From Komagataeibacter sp. FNDCF1 (GTDB lineage: Bacteria > Pseudomonadota > Alphaproteobacteria > Acetobacterales > Acetobacteraceae), in assembly GCF_021295335.1 (NCBI RefSeq), contig NZ_JAIWOT010000001.1, positions 3,185,501 through 3,249,500 of the forward strand: a stretch of 64,000 nt of DNA, read 5' to 3'. The translations under genes and the position numbers were made by a program. A model generated the notes under the pieces. That model ran no database searches. It was given only the letters and a program-made list of their open reading frames with translations, and was not told the DNA's origin. This document shows positions 17,167 through 26,950 of the stretch, piece after piece (positions within the stretch are counted from its first letter, which is position 1; the number at the start of each line of letters is the position of its first letter).

Positions 17167-17733
17167 GTGTCTGTCGATCAGAAAAGTTTGCTGGCGGATC
17201 TGACCCGCCGCATGGACGGCGCCATCGAAAGCCTGCGCCGTGACTTCGCGGGGCTGCGGTCTGGCCGGGCCAGCCCCGCCCTGCTGGAACCGGTGCGTGT
17301 GGAAGCCTATGGCGGCGAAGTGCCGCTGACGCAGGTCGGCTCCATCGCCGTGCCCGAAGCGCGCATGCTGACGGTGCAGGTATGGGACCGCACGCTGGTG
17401 GGCGCGGTCGAACGCGCGATCCGGGATGCGGGGCTGGGCCTGAACCCGGCGGCCGATGGCCAGACCGTGCGCGTGCCCATTCCGCAGCTGACCGCGGAAC
17501 GCCGCAACGAACTGGCCCGCGCGGCTGGCAAGTATGCCGAGAATGGCAAGATCGCCGTGCGCGGCGTGCGCCGTGATGGCATGGACCAGGCCAAGAAGCT
17601 GGAAAAGTCCAGTGAAATCAGCGAGGACGATGTCAAGACATGGTCCGACGCCATCCAGAAGCTGACGGATCAGTACGTAAAGCGCGTGGATGACCTGCTG
17701 GCCGAGAAAGAGCGCGAGATCAAGCAGGTCTGA
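17167..17733 (+). CDS. frr: Ribosome recycling factor
   Basis: A 188-residue protein that, with EF-G, splits post-termination ribosomes. The N-terminal helix ends with [26 protein letters not shown], the family hallmark. The C-terminal part has [20 protein letters not shown] and a charged helix. The start is GTG at 17167, eight bases after an AAGGAGGG Shine-Dalgarno that is the best in this part of the window. Confidence 0.97.
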   Translation: MSVDQKSLLADLTRRMDGAIESLRRDFAGLRSGRASPALLEPVRVEAYGGEVPLTQVGSIAVPEARMLTVQVWDRTLVGAVERAIRDAGLGLNPAADGQTVRVPIPQLTAERRNELARAAGKYAENGKIAVRGVRRDGMDQAKKLEKSSEISEDDVKTWSDAIQKLTDQYVKRVDDLLAEKEREIKQV

Positions 17734-17775
17734 TTTGTTCCGTGCGCAGCGTATCCATCCTGCTCCATCATATGT

Positions 17776-18537
17776 GTGACTGAGGGGGGCAGCCAGCTCT
17801 TGTCGGAGTCAGATCATCGGGCCACAGGTCGTGCCGGCCTGCCGGCGCATGTTGCCATCATCATGGATGGCAATGGTCGGTGGGCCAGCATGCGGGGCCT
17901 GCCGCTGCTGGCGGGACATCGCGCCGGGGCCGAGGCCGTGCAGCGTACCGTGCGCGCGGCCATAAGCCGCGGGGTGGGATGGATCACGCTCTATGCCTTC
18001 TCCTCGGAGAACTGGCGGCGCGCACCGGGTGAGGTCGCGGATCTGACCGGCCTGCTGCGCTATTACCTGCGGCACAAGGTGGCGGAACTGTCGCGCGAAG
18101 GGGTGTGCCTGCGCATCATCGGCGACCTGTCACGCTTCCCCGCGGACATACAGGAAGAAGCCAGGCGGGCCGAGGCGGTCACGGCGGCCAATGGCAAGCT
18201 GGTGCTGGTGCTGGCGCTGTCCTATGGCGGGCGGGCCGATATCGTGCAGGCCGCCATCCGCATGGCGCAGGCCGTGGCACGGGGCGAGCGTGCCGCCGCC
18301 GATATTGATGAAGCCACCTTTGCCAGCGCACTGCTGACGGCGGGCATGCCCGACCCGGATCTGGTGGTGCGGACCAGCGGGGAGTGCCGCCTATCCAATT
18401 TCCTGCTGTGGCAGTCGGCCTATGCCGAACTGGTCTTTCTCGATACCCCGTGGCCGGATTTTGACGAGACGCATTTCGATACCGTGCTGAACATCTACTC
18501 ACGGCGTGAAAGGCGATTCGGTGCCAGACCAGCCTGA
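17776..18537 (+). CDS. uppS: Undecaprenyl diphosphate synthase
   Basis: A 253-residue cis-prenyltransferase making the C55 lipid carrier for peptidoglycan and LPS. The catalytic aspartate is in VAIIMDGNGRWAS near residue 31. GHRAGAEAVQRTV, YAFSSENWRR and the C-terminal DPDLVVRTSGECRLSNFLLWQ are all family blocks. No ATG start is in frame; GTG at 17776 is the first reasonable start, giving 20-odd extra residues before the conserved core. TTG near 17800 is an alternative. The gene overlaps cdsA. Confidence 0.95.
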   Translation: MTEGGSQLLSESDHRATGRAGLPAHVAIIMDGNGRWASMRGLPLLAGHRAGAEAVQRTVRAAISRGVGWITLYAFSSENWRRAPGEVADLTGLLRYYLRHKVAELSREGVCLRIIGDLSRFPADIQEEARRAEAVTAANGKLVLVLALSYGGRADIVQAAIRMAQAVARGERAAADIDEATFASALLTAGMPDPDLVVRTSGECRLSNFLLWQSAYAELVFLDTPWPDFDETHFDTVLNIYSRRERRFGARPA

Positions 18538-19366
18538 AAACGGGGCAAAGCCCCCCCCATCCGGCAAACCGGGGAACTGGAAGGACCTGCGTGCCCGGGT
18601 GCTTTCCGCCGCCGTTCTGGTGCCGCTTGCCGCGCTGTGCGTGTGGGTGGGTGGCGTGGTCTATGGCGTCATGATCGTGCTGGCCATGGCGGGCATGGCG
18701 GCCGAGTGGGCGCGCATGTTCGGTTTCGGGCTTGAGACAAGGCGCGGCCAACTCAGCCTTGCCTGGGCCGCGTGCATGGGTATTGCGGCGGTGGCGGGGC
18801 ACTGGAGCGGCGCGCTGCTGGTCATGGCGACGGGTCTTGTGCTGGGGCCGGCGCTGTGGGCGGGGCAGGTCGCCATCGGCTGCGCGGGGCTGTCGCTTCT
18901 GTGGCTGCGTTACATGAGCGTGCCGGGGGCTGGCGTCGTGCTGTTCCTTGTCGCCTGCGTGGCGCTGAGTGATACCGGTGCCTACATGGCGGGCCGCCTG
19001 TTCGGCGGGCCAAAGCTCGCGCCACGTATTTCACCCGCCAAGACATGGTCCGGTTCCATCGGCGGGCTGTGCTGCGCCGTGGTGGCGGGCATGCTGATTG
19101 CGACCCTTCTGCCCGGTGCGCAGCCCGGTGCCCTGTTGCGCGGCGCCGTGTTCGGTGGCCTGGTGGCCGTGGCGGCGCAGGTGGGCGATCTGGCGGAAAG
19201 CGCGCTCAAGCGTGCACGGGGGGTCAAGGATTCCGGCACCATCCTGCCCGGCCATGGCGGCCTGCTGGACCGTTTCGATGGCCTGCTGGTAGCCGCCCCC
19301 ATGGCGGCCCTGCTCTCTTTGGGGGCAGCGGGCGGCGCTGCTTTCTGGTATGTGGGCCTGCGCTGA
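18521..19366 (+). CDS. cdsA: Phosphatidate cytidylyltransferase
   Basis: A 281-residue polytopic membrane enzyme converting phosphatidic acid and CTP to CDP-diacylglycerol. It has about seven hydrophobic helices and the family C-terminal signature split over SDTGAYMAGRLFGGPKLAPRISP and KDSGTILPGHGGLLDRFDGL. Two in-frame GTG codons compete as starts (18506 and 18521). The second has AAAGG seven bases upstream and is preferred. The overlap with uppS is then 17 bases. Its position next to uppS and dxr is the standard alphaproteobacterial arrangement. Confidence 0.93.
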   Translation: MPDQPENGAKPPPSGKPGNWKDLRARVLSAAVLVPLAALCVWVGGVVYGVMIVLAMAGMAAEWARMFGFGLETRRGQLSLAWAACMGIAAVAGHWSGALLVMATGLVLGPALWAGQVAIGCAGLSLLWLRYMSVPGAGVVLFLVACVALSDTGAYMAGRLFGGPKLAPRISPAKTWSGSIGGLCCAVVAGMLIATLLPGAQPGALLRGAVFGGLVAVAAQVGDLAESALKRARGVKDSGTILPGHGGLLDRFDGLLVAAPMAALLSLGAAGGAAFWYVGLR

Positions 19367-19410
19367 AGCCATGGTCCCGGCCATGAAAAGTTTTGGGGAA
19401 TGACACAATA

Positions 19411-20568
19411 ATGAAAACAGTTTCCGTTCTGGGCAGCACGGGCAGCATTGGCTGTTCCACGGTGGACCTGCTGCTGCAGGCGCCTGATCAGTTCCGCACC
19501 GGTGCGCTGGTCGGTGGCCGCAATGTCACGAAGCTGGCGGAGCAGGCCCGTCTGCTGGGCGCGCGGCGTGCCGTCATTGCCGATGAAAGCCTGCTGCCGG
19601 AACTGGAAACCCTGCTCGCGGGCAGCGGCGTGGAAACCGCCGGTGGCCGTGCTGCCGTGATCGAGGCGGCTGCCCTGCCGGTGGACTGGACCATGGCGGC
19701 CATTACCGGGGCCACCGGGCTGGAGCCGACGCTGGCGGCCGTACGCAATGGCGGCCATGTGGCGCTGGCCAACAAGGAAGCGCTGGTCTGCGCGGGCGAT
19801 GTCATGCTGCGCGCGGTGGCGGAGGCGGGGGCTACGCTGCTGCCGGTCGATTCCGAGCATAATGCCGTATTCCAGTCCATGGCCGACCGGCAGGTGGACC
19901 AAGTCGAGAAGATCATCCTTACGGCATCGGGCGGCCCGTTCCGGCGCGCCACCCTGGAGGAAATGGAAAAGGCCCCGCTGGAAGCCGCCCTGAAACACCC
20001 CACATGGAGCATGGGCGCCAAGATCACCATCGATTCCGCCAGCATGTTCAACAAGGGGCTGGAACTGATCGAGGCCGCGCGCCTGTTCAATGTGACGGAA
20101 GACAGGCTGGATGTGGTCGTGCACCCGCAGTCGATCGTGCACAGCATGGTGCAGTATACCGATGGCTCGGTCGTGGCGCAGCTTGGCTCGGCCGACATGC
20201 GCATTCCCATCGCCCACACACTGGCATGGCCGAAGCGCATGCCCACCAATTCGCCCCGGCTGGATCTGGCGGCGCTGGCGCGGCTGGATTTCGAGGCGCC
20301 CGATGAGGTCCGTTTCCCCGCGCTGCGTCTGGCGCGCGAATCCCTGCGCATGGGGGGCGCCATGCCCGCCATCCTGTCCGGCGCCAATGAAATTGCGGTC
20401 GAGGCGTTCCTGAATCGTGAAATCGGGTTCCTGGATATTGCGCGGATCGTGGAGGATGTGATGCACTCCATCGGTGCACAGCGTGCCGATACGCTGGAGG
20501 AAGTGCTGCACTGGGATGCGGAATCGCGCCGTATCGCCCGCCTTCGCACGATTGCCCGCGCGGCCTGA
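19411..20568 (+). CDS. dxr: 1-deoxy-D-xylulose 5-phosphate reductoisomerase
   Basis: A 385-residue NADPH enzyme of the MEP isoprenoid pathway, supplying precursors to the adjacent uppS product. The N-terminal dinucleotide motif VLGSTGSIG is at residue 6. ALANKEALVCAG, LPVDSEHNAVFQ (metal-binding Asp/Glu), LTASGGPFR and HPTWSMGAKITIDSASMFNKGLE are diagnostic. The ATG at 19411 follows GGGGAATGAC. A TTG six codons upstream is less likely. Confidence 0.97.
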   Translation: MKTVSVLGSTGSIGCSTVDLLLQAPDQFRTGALVGGRNVTKLAEQARLLGARRAVIADESLLPELETLLAGSGVETAGGRAAVIEAAALPVDWTMAAITGATGLEPTLAAVRNGGHVALANKEALVCAGDVMLRAVAEAGATLLPVDSEHNAVFQSMADRQVDQVEKIILTASGGPFRRATLEEMEKAPLEAALKHPTWSMGAKITIDSASMFNKGLELIEAARLFNVTEDRLDVVVHPQSIVHSMVQYTDGSVVAQLGSADMRIPIAHTLAWPKRMPTNSPRLDLAALARLDFEAPDEVRFPALRLARESLRMGGAMPAILSGANEIAVEAFLNREIGFLDIARIVEDVMHSIGAQRADTLEEVLHWDAESRRIARLRTIARAA

Positions 20569-20616
20569 CATGATTCTGGATGGCGTTTCGGGCCGTCGGG
20601 AGATAGCTTAGCGTTC

Positions 20617-21726
20617 ATGCATGATCTGATACGGACCGTCCTGGCCTTCTCCCTTGTGCTCGGGGTGCTGGTTTTCATTCACGAACTGGGTCACTACCTC
20701 GCCGCGCGCTGGCGTGGCGTGCATGTGGAGGTATTCTCGATCGGTTTCGGCCGTCCGCTGCTGCGCTGGCATGACAGCGTGGGCACGGAATGGCGCCTGT
20801 GTCCGGTGCCGCTGGGCGGCTATGTCCGCCCGCATGGATTCGAAGGGCCGGAAGACGCGACCGAGGAACAGAAAGCCGCATGGCAGCCCGGCCGCACCTT
20901 TCATGACAAGCCTGTCCTGTCACGGGCCATCGTGATCGTGGCGGGGCCGGTCTTCAATTTCCTGCTGGCCATCGTACTGTTCACCGGACTGTTCGCCATG
21001 TCCGGCCAGCCGCACATCCGTAACGAGGTGGCGCAGGTCGTCCCCGGTAGCGCCGCCGCTGCGGCCGGAGTGGAAAAGGGCGACGTGATCCTGCGTGTGG
21101 GTGAGCACACGGTGCGTGACGTGACCGATCTGCAGTCCTTTGTCGGTGGCCAGGCGGGGGCACAGACCACGCTTACGGTGCACCGGGGCAATGCGGACAT
21201 GACGCTGCCCGTGCATGTGGGCAGCGTGGCGGAAAAGGGCGGGACACCGCACGGGCAGATCGGCGTGTCCTTTGCCATGGAAATGGGCAGCCCCCAGTCC
21301 CTGCCCACCGCCTTTGTCTCTGCAGTAAAGGAGACGTGGAACGTCTCGGTCCAGACCCTGCAGGGGCTGTGGCAGATGATCACCGGCCAGCACAGCACCA
21401 AGGACCTGGGCGGCCCGCTGCGCATCGCCCAGATGTCGGGCCAGGTGGCGCAGTACGGGCTGCCCAGCCTTGTCTCGTTCATGGCGCTGCTGTCGATCAA
21501 CCTTGGTCTGATCAACCTGTTTCCGGTGCCGATTCTTGATGGGGGTCGGCTGGTGTTTTATATTTTTGAGGCTATTCTGGGGCGACCGGTTTCGCGGCGT
21601 GTGCAGGAGATCAGCTTCCAGGCCGGTTTCGCGCTGATTGCGGGACTGTTCCTGTTTTCAACCTTTAACGATCTGTCACATTTTGGCCTGTTTCAGTGGC
21701 TCGCATCGCGGGCTGGACAGGGTTAA
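20617..21726 (+). CDS. rseP: RIP metalloprotease RseP (site-2 protease)
   Basis: A 369-residue inner-membrane zinc protease. The HEXXH motif is VFIHELGHYLAARW in the first helix (about residue 22-27). The PDZ domain (about 115-200) contains the VVPGSAAAAAGVEKGDVILRVGE segment. The second active-site motif, LFPVPILDGGRLVFY, lies near residue 305. It cleaves anti-sigma factors and remnant signal peptides. It lies between dxr and bamA, as is usual in proteobacteria. Confidence 0.96.
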   Translation: MHDLIRTVLAFSLVLGVLVFIHELGHYLAARWRGVHVEVFSIGFGRPLLRWHDSVGTEWRLCPVPLGGYVRPHGFEGPEDATEEQKAAWQPGRTFHDKPVLSRAIVIVAGPVFNFLLAIVLFTGLFAMSGQPHIRNEVAQVVPGSAAAAAGVEKGDVILRVGEHTVRDVTDLQSFVGGQAGAQTTLTVHRGNADMTLPVHVGSVAEKGGTPHGQIGVSFAMEMGSPQSLPTAFVSAVKETWNVSVQTLQGLWQMITGQHSTKDLGGPLRIAQMSGQVAQYGLPSLVSFMALLSINLGLINLFPVPILDGGRLVFYIFEAILGRPVSRRVQEISFQAGFALIAGLFLFSTFNDLSHFGLFQWLASRAGQG

Positions 21727-21876
21727 GGTGCAGCGGGTGTCACAAGGGCTTGCACAGGGTGGCGTATATCGGATAGGTCCGCCACGAAGGCTGATACATG
21801 ACAGGAAGGGAGCCGGCCCTCCATCCGGTCTTAATGCATGGCTGATCCGCATGCCGAGTGGTGAGGAATAGCGATT

Positions 21877-24336
21877 TTGTCGAGTAAACGTTCAGCGCTG
21901 CTTGCGTCTGCCTGCATTATCCCGCTGTTCTGGACGGCCGGGGCGCATGCGCAGGACGAAGGAGCACAGAACACGCCATTCGGTGGGGACATGGCACCTG
22001 TGGAGGGAGCGGAACAGCAGGAACCTGCGGTCGAGCCCATCAAGGCACCCCCGCTTGAAGATCCGATCGAGGCGGTTGACATCAAGGGCAACAGCCGGAT
22101 CGAGACCAGCACCATCCTGTCCTACATGGTGGTCCAGCCGGGCGACCGCTTCAATCAGGACCTGCTGGACCGTTCGCTCAAGACCCTCTACGCCACCGGC
22201 CTGTTCCATGACGTGACGCTCAAGCGCGTGGGGAACGTGCTGGAAGTGCACGTGGTCGAAAGCCCGATCGTCAACCGCATCGTGTTCGAAGGCAATCACG
22301 CCGCCAAGGATGAGGACCTGACCAAGGTCATCACCCTGCGCCCGCGTGCGGTCTATTCCCCGCAGGGCATTTCGGCCGACAGGCAGAAGATCCTGGGCGT
22401 GTATGCGGAAAAGGCCCGCTACGCCGCGACCGTGACGCCACAGATCATCCGTCTCGCGCATAACCGTGTCGATGTGATCTTCCACATCAACGAAGCGCAG
22501 AAAACGCTGATCAAGAAGGTCACGTTCGTTGGCAACCGTTCCTTCAGCACGGCACGGCTGGCAGGTGTCGTCTCCTCGAAGGAGACGGCGTGGTACCGCT
22601 TCTTCGCATCCACCGACCAGTACAACCCCGAGCGGATGAAATACGATGCGGAGCTGCTGCACCGTTTCTACCTGAAGAACGGCTTTGTCGACTTTCAGGT
22701 CAAGAACGCGACGGGCGAGCTCTCGCCTGACCGCAAGAGCTTCTACATCACCTATACGGTGGAGGAAGGGCCGCGTTACCGCCTGAACAAGATGGACGTG
22801 CGTTCATCGCTGCGCCATGTCAGCGCGGAATCCATGCGCAAGTACATCTCGCTGTTCCATAACCAGTGGTACGACGGCTCCGCCATCCAGCACAATGCCA
22901 CGGACATGCAGGAGATGCTGCAGGGCAAGGGCTATCCCTTCGCCATGGTCCATCCCGAAATTGCCCGCAACCCCGAAAAGCATACCGTCAACCTGCTGTT
23001 TGACATAAGCGAGGGGCCACGGATGTATGTCGAACGCATCGACATCAATGGCAACACCATTACCGAGGACAAGGTGATCCGCCGCCAGCTGCCCATGGCC
23101 GAAGGCGACCCGTACACCCCGCTTGACCGCAAGTATTCCAAGATGATCCTGGAGGATCTCGGGTTCTTCAAGACCGTCTCGATCGACCAGACGCCCGGCT
23201 CGGCGCCTGACAAGGTCAACATTTCGGCCGACGTGGTGGAGAAGCCGACGGGCGAGTTCTCGCTGGGTGGCGGTTATTCGGCCGATGCCGGCGTGCTGGG
23301 CAACCTTGGCCTCAAGCAGCACAACCTGCTGGGCACGGGCATCGACGCAGGCTTTACCGGCACGGCAGCCTATTACGAGGATCAGGCCGACATCTCGCTG
23401 ACGGACCCGTATTTCCTCAACCGCAATCTTGTCGCGGGCATCGACCTGTTCGGTATCCAGAACCGCTACATGACGTATCAGAGCTACTCCGAAGCGCGTA
23501 TCGGCATGACACTGCGCATGGGGTATTCGTACAACAACCACCTGTCACAATCGTGGAGCTATACGCTGACCGATCGTGACATCGGGGATACGTGGTCGGA
23601 TTCGTCGTATTACGTGCAGGATCAGAATGGCTGGTCGCTCCTGTCGCAGCTGAGCACCACGCTGACATACGATACACGTGACCGCAGGCAGCAGCCGCAT
23701 AAAGGTTTCGTGGTACGTGTGGGCGGTGACTTTGCCGGCATCGGTGGCAACGAGCGCTACCTGCGTGGCAAGGTGGATGCCGCCTACTACATCCCGCTTG
23801 ACAGCATCATGGGCAACCATGACTGGACCGTCAGTTTCCGTGCGGGTGCGGGTGACATCATGAACTGGGGCGGTGGTCGCAGCGATATCATCGACAACTT
23901 CTACCTTGGCGGTAACTCCCTGCGCGGCTTCATGGATGGTGGCGTTGGCCCACGAAGCTACGCCATCCCGGCGCGTGACGGTAACCCCATGCATTCGCAG
24001 CAGGACTTCCTTGGTGGTCGGTTCATGTACACCGCGTCCGCCCAGGTGGACTTCCCCATCCCGTTTGCATCGGCCATGGGGATCAAGGGACGTTACTTCG
24101 TGGATATGGGCGGTCTGGACGGCCTGCGCGTGCGCCGTCGCTACACGTCCATGAAGGACTGGCCGAAATATACCCCGGTCTATGACGATACGTTGACACC
24201 GGTGGTATCGACCGGCGTTGGTATTGCATGGAAAAGTCCGTTCGGTCTTGTGAATATCGATCTGGGCGTGCCGCTGCACAAGGGCACGAACGACAGGACC
24301 CAGCTGCTCCGCTTCGGCTTCGGCCAACAATTCTGA
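21877..24336 (+). CDS. bamA: Outer membrane protein assembly factor BamA
   Basis: An 819-residue Omp85 protein, the core of the BAM complex that folds beta-barrel proteins into the outer membrane. A signal peptide (about 1-27, ending HAQ) precedes five POTRA repeats (about 60-400; the first begins VDIKGNSRIETSTILSYM). A 16-strand barrel follows, closing with LLRFGFGQQF, whose terminal Phe is the usual outer-membrane signal. The start is TTG at 21877, with GAGGA about nine bases upstream. No ATG gives an intact signal peptide. Confidence 0.96.
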   Translation: MSSKRSALLASACIIPLFWTAGAHAQDEGAQNTPFGGDMAPVEGAEQQEPAVEPIKAPPLEDPIEAVDIKGNSRIETSTILSYMVVQPGDRFNQDLLDRSLKTLYATGLFHDVTLKRVGNVLEVHVVESPIVNRIVFEGNHAAKDEDLTKVITLRPRAVYSPQGISADRQKILGVYAEKARYAATVTPQIIRLAHNRVDVIFHINEAQKTLIKKVTFVGNRSFSTARLAGVVSSKETAWYRFFASTDQYNPERMKYDAELLHRFYLKNGFVDFQVKNATGELSPDRKSFYITYTVEEGPRYRLNKMDVRSSLRHVSAESMRKYISLFHNQWYDGSAIQHNATDMQEMLQGKGYPFAMVHPEIARNPEKHTVNLLFDISEGPRMYVERIDINGNTITEDKVIRRQLPMAEGDPYTPLDRKYSKMILEDLGFFKTVSIDQTPGSAPDKVNISADVVEKPTGEFSLGGGYSADAGVLGNLGLKQHNLLGTGIDAGFTGTAAYYEDQADISLTDPYFLNRNLVAGIDLFGIQNRYMTYQSYSEARIGMTLRMGYSYNNHLSQSWSYTLTDRDIGDTWSDSSYYVQDQNGWSLLSQLSTTLTYDTRDRRQQPHKGFVVRVGGDFAGIGGNERYLRGKVDAAYYIPLDSIMGNHDWTVSFRAGAGDIMNWGGGRSDIIDNFYLGGNSLRGFMDGGVGPRSYAIPARDGNPMHSQQDFLGGRFMYTASAQVDFPIPFASAMGIKGRYFVDMGGLDGLRVRRRYTSMKDWPKYTPVYDDTLTPVVSTGVGIAWKSPFGLVNIDLGVPLHKGTNDRTQLLRFGFGQQF

Positions 24337-24343
24337 GGTGATA

Positions 24344-25195
24344 ATGTTGCGTAAATCCGGCCTCTGTCTGCTTGCCGCAACCGCCCTGATCGGGTGGGGA
24401 ACCGTGGCCCTACCGGATGCCCGTGCCCAGGGAAATGGCGGCAACGCGGGCTGGTTCGTGCCCAAGGCATCCCAGCCCGCCACCCACGCGCCCCAGCACG
24501 AGGCCGCCGCCCCGGTGGCGCTGCCCGCCGCCCCCGCCGATAGCGAGGACGCGCAGCCCCAGAACCCGCCCATCCTGCCGGTGCCCCCCGTGCCGAAGGC
24601 GCCGGACGTGCCCAAGAGCGCGCCGCCGCCATCCCCCATCATTGGCGTGATCAGCGTGCCGGAAGTGATGCGCCTGTCGTCCGCGGCACAGCAGGCCGAG
24701 CGCGTGCTGGGCGCGCGCCGCGATGACCTGGCGCGCGAGGCGCAGAAGGAACAGGCAGGCTGGCGTGACGAGCAGCAGAAGCTGCAGGGTCAGGCCAAGA
24801 CCATGTCGTCCGACCAGATACAGACCAGCGAGCGCAAGCTGCAGGAACGTGTGATCGCGGCGCAGAAGGATTTCCGCAACCGCAACCGCATCATCCAGGA
24901 AGCGGCACAGGTCGCCCTTGGCCAGATCGAGCGTGAACTGGTCCAGATCATCCGCCAGCTTGCCGCCAGCCGTGGCATGAACCTGGTGCTGCATCGTGAA
25001 CAGGTGGCCCTGAGCCAGGAGAGCCTGGACATTACCCAGCAGGTGGCGACTCAGCTGAACGCGGTGCTGCCCACCGTATTCATCCCTGCCGCCAACGTGG
25101 ACCCCGAAGTTCTGGCCAAGTCCGGCACCATGCCGACCACGGCCGATGCCGACAGGCCCGCCGCGGCGCCTGCCGCTACCCCCGCGAAGCATTAA
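24344..25195 (+). CDS. OmpH/Skp-like periplasmic chaperone with long Pro/Ala-rich linker
   Basis: A 283-residue exported protein. A signal peptide (1-29, ending DARAQ) is followed by about 65 residues rich in Pro and Ala (roughly 45-95). The OmpH/Skp core then begins at IIGVISVPEVMRLSSAAQQAERVL and continues as charged coiled-coil helices to about residue 235. The last 30 residues are again Ala/Pro-rich. Skp escorts unfolded outer-membrane proteins to BAM, consistent with its position after bamA. The ATG at 24344 is centred on a GAGGTGAT Shine-Dalgarno; the GTG six bases earlier overlaps it. Typical Skp is near 160 residues and lacks the linker. Confidence 0.85.
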   Translation: MLRKSGLCLLAATALIGWGTVALPDARAQGNGGNAGWFVPKASQPATHAPQHEAAAPVALPAAPADSEDAQPQNPPILPVPPVPKAPDVPKSAPPPSPIIGVISVPEVMRLSSAAQQAERVLGARRDDLAREAQKEQAGWRDEQQKLQGQAKTMSSDQIQTSERKLQERVIAAQKDFRNRNRIIQEAAQVALGQIERELVQIIRQLAASRGMNLVLHREQVALSQESLDITQQVATQLNAVLPTVFIPAANVDPEVLAKSGTMPTTADADRPAAAPAATPAKH

Positions 25196-25205
25196 GGTCG
25201 CCTTC

Positions 25206-26291
25206 ATGACAGTGACGCCGGATAATGTCCCGGGCGATCCGCGTTTTTTTGTAAAGCATGGACCGTTCGGGCTGGAGGAACTGGCCCGGCATGGCGGTGC
25301 GGAACTGCGGCCGGCGGCGGATGGCGTGGCCGTACCTGGTGGCTTTACCGGGATCGCGCCGCTGCAGTCCGCTACGCGTGGGCAGGTCAGCTTTCTCGAT
25401 AACCGGCGCTACCTGCCGTTGTTGGCGGGAACGGGGGCAGGGGCGGTTATCGTGGCGCCGGCCTTTGTCGACAAGGTGCCCCCCCATGCCGCGGCCCTTG
25501 TGTCCCGGTCGCCTTACCAGGCATGGGCGCGGATCGCATCGGTGTTCTATCCCCCCCCGCCGGTAAACCCCGGTATCCACCCGACCGCCGTGATCGGCGC
25601 GGGGTGCGAGATCGACCCCACGGCTGCCATTGGCGCCTTTACGGTGCTGGGGGAGCGGGTGCGCGTGGGCGCGGGCGTGGATATCGGCACGCATGTCAGC
25701 ATTGGCCAGGGTGTGCAGATCGGGGCACGATGCCGCATTGGCGCGCATGTCGCCATTTCGCACGCACTGCTGGGGGAGCGGGTGACGCTGCTGCCCGGCG
25801 CGCGGATCGGGCAGGACGGGTTTGGCTTTGCCGTGACGCCCGAAGGTTTCGAAAGCGTACCCCAGCTCGGCCTTGTCGTGCTGGAGGACGGGGTGGAAAT
25901 CGGCGCCAACTCCACCGTTGATCGCGGGTCGATCCGCGATACGGTGATCGGCGCGGGCTCACGCCTCGACAATCTGGTGCAGATTGGCCATAATGCGCGG
26001 CTGGGACGCTGCTGCATTGTCGTGTCCCAGGCCGGCATTTCCGGTTCGACCGAACTGGGTGACTTTGTCACGGTCGCGGCCCAGGCCGGGCTGATCGGAC
26101 ATATCAAGATCGGCGCCAGGGCGAGGATCGGGGCGCAGTGCGGTGTCATGTCCGATGTGGAGGCAGGGGCGGATGTCATAGGCAGTCCGGCCATGCCTTT
26201 CCGGGAGTTCTTCCGGAATGTGGCCTTCCTGCGCCGGATGGCCAAGAAAACGACGCAGGATGGAGCCGGGGAAAAGGCCGACAGGGCCTGA
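25206..26291 (+). CDS. lpxD: UDP-3-O-acyl-glucosamine N-acyltransferase
   Basis: A 361-residue hexapeptide-repeat acyltransferase for the third step of lipid A synthesis. The N-terminal uridine-binding domain (about 1-105) includes ATRGQVSFLDNRRYL. A left-handed beta helix of repeated [IV]G-x-x-[ACVI] hexads (about 120-310) contains the catalytic-histidine segment RLDNLVQIGHNARLG. The ATG at 25206 lies ten bases after AAGG and just after the Skp-like gene's stop. Confidence 0.95.
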   Translation: MTVTPDNVPGDPRFFVKHGPFGLEELARHGGAELRPAADGVAVPGGFTGIAPLQSATRGQVSFLDNRRYLPLLAGTGAGAVIVAPAFVDKVPPHAAALVSRSPYQAWARIASVFYPPPPVNPGIHPTAVIGAGCEIDPTAAIGAFTVLGERVRVGAGVDIGTHVSIGQGVQIGARCRIGAHVAISHALLGERVTLLPGARIGQDGFGFAVTPEGFESVPQLGLVVLEDGVEIGANSTVDRGSIRDTVIGAGSRLDNLVQIGHNARLGRCCIVVSQAGISGSTELGDFVTVAAQAGLIGHIKIGARARIGAQCGVMSDVEAGADVIGSPAMPFREFFRNVAFLRRMAKKTTQDGAGEKADRA

Positions 26292-26372
26292 TCGCCTGAT
26301 CCCATCAGATATGCAACCGGTAGGCGGGGCCTGTTCCATCTGGTGGCGGGCCTTTCCTGACCGAACAAGTGG

Positions 26373-26867
26373 TTGGACGACGTGGATAAAGAAGTAGAGG
26401 CACTGCCGGCGGACAAGACGCCCGCGATCCTGGAATCGATTGACATCATGCGGATCATGGAAGCGATACCCCATCGCTATCCGTTCCTGCTGATTGATCG
26501 CATGGTGGATATCGTGCTGGGGCAGTCGGCGGTCGGCATCAAGAATGTCACGGTCAACGAACCGCATTTCCAGGGGCACTTTCCCGCGCGCCCGGTCATG
26601 CCCGGTGTCCTGATCATCGAGGCAATGGCCCAGACCGCGGCCAGTCTGGTGGTGCTGACGCTGGGGGCGGCGTTCGAGGGCAAGCTGGTCTATTTCATGA
26701 CCATAGATGGCGCGAAGTTCCGCCGCCCGGTCGGGCCGGGCGACCAGTTGCGCATTCATGTCGAAAAAGAACGTAGCCGTGCCAATGTCTGGAAATTCAA
26801 GGGTGTAGCGCGCGTGGATGGCGTATCTGTCGCCGAGGCAACATTCAGCGCCATGATTATGGGTTGA
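26373..26867 (+). CDS. fabZ: 3-hydroxyacyl-[acyl-carrier-protein] dehydratase FabZ
   Basis: A 164-residue hot-dog-fold dehydratase of fatty acid elongation. The core begins [21 protein letters not shown], with the catalytic His in [10 protein letters not shown], and continues with [24 protein letters not shown], which holds the catalytic Glu. No ATG starts the frame; TTG at 26373 or GTG at 26382 are the candidates and neither has a clear Shine-Dalgarno. It lies between lpxD and lpxA, the usual place, and competes with lipid A synthesis for hydroxyacyl-ACP. Confidence 0.93.
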   Translation: MDDVDKEVEALPADKTPAILESIDIMRIMEAIPHRYPFLLIDRMVDIVLGQSAVGIKNVTVNEPHFQGHFPARPVMPGVLIIEAMAQTAASLVVLTLGAAFEGKLVYFMTIDGAKFRRPVGPGDQLRIHVEKERSRANVWKFKGVARVDGVSVAEATFSAMIMG

Positions 26868-26950
26868 TCCCGCACGAAGCGGTTCCGGCTGCGTGTACCC
26901 TGTGGTACGCGTGGCCTGCTTCGGGTCTGTAGGCCATATTACTTGCGGGG

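Noticed and set aside
18506-18537. Possible frameshift at the uppS-cdsA junction
   Set aside because: Both proteins are complete at the relevant ends. The overlap of 17-32 bases is explained by competing GTG starts and is a normal operon overlap.
18982-20571. Long minus-strand frames opposite cdsA and dxr
   Set aside because: Same cause as above; cdsA and dxr on the plus strand carry full family signatures and are in normal operon order.
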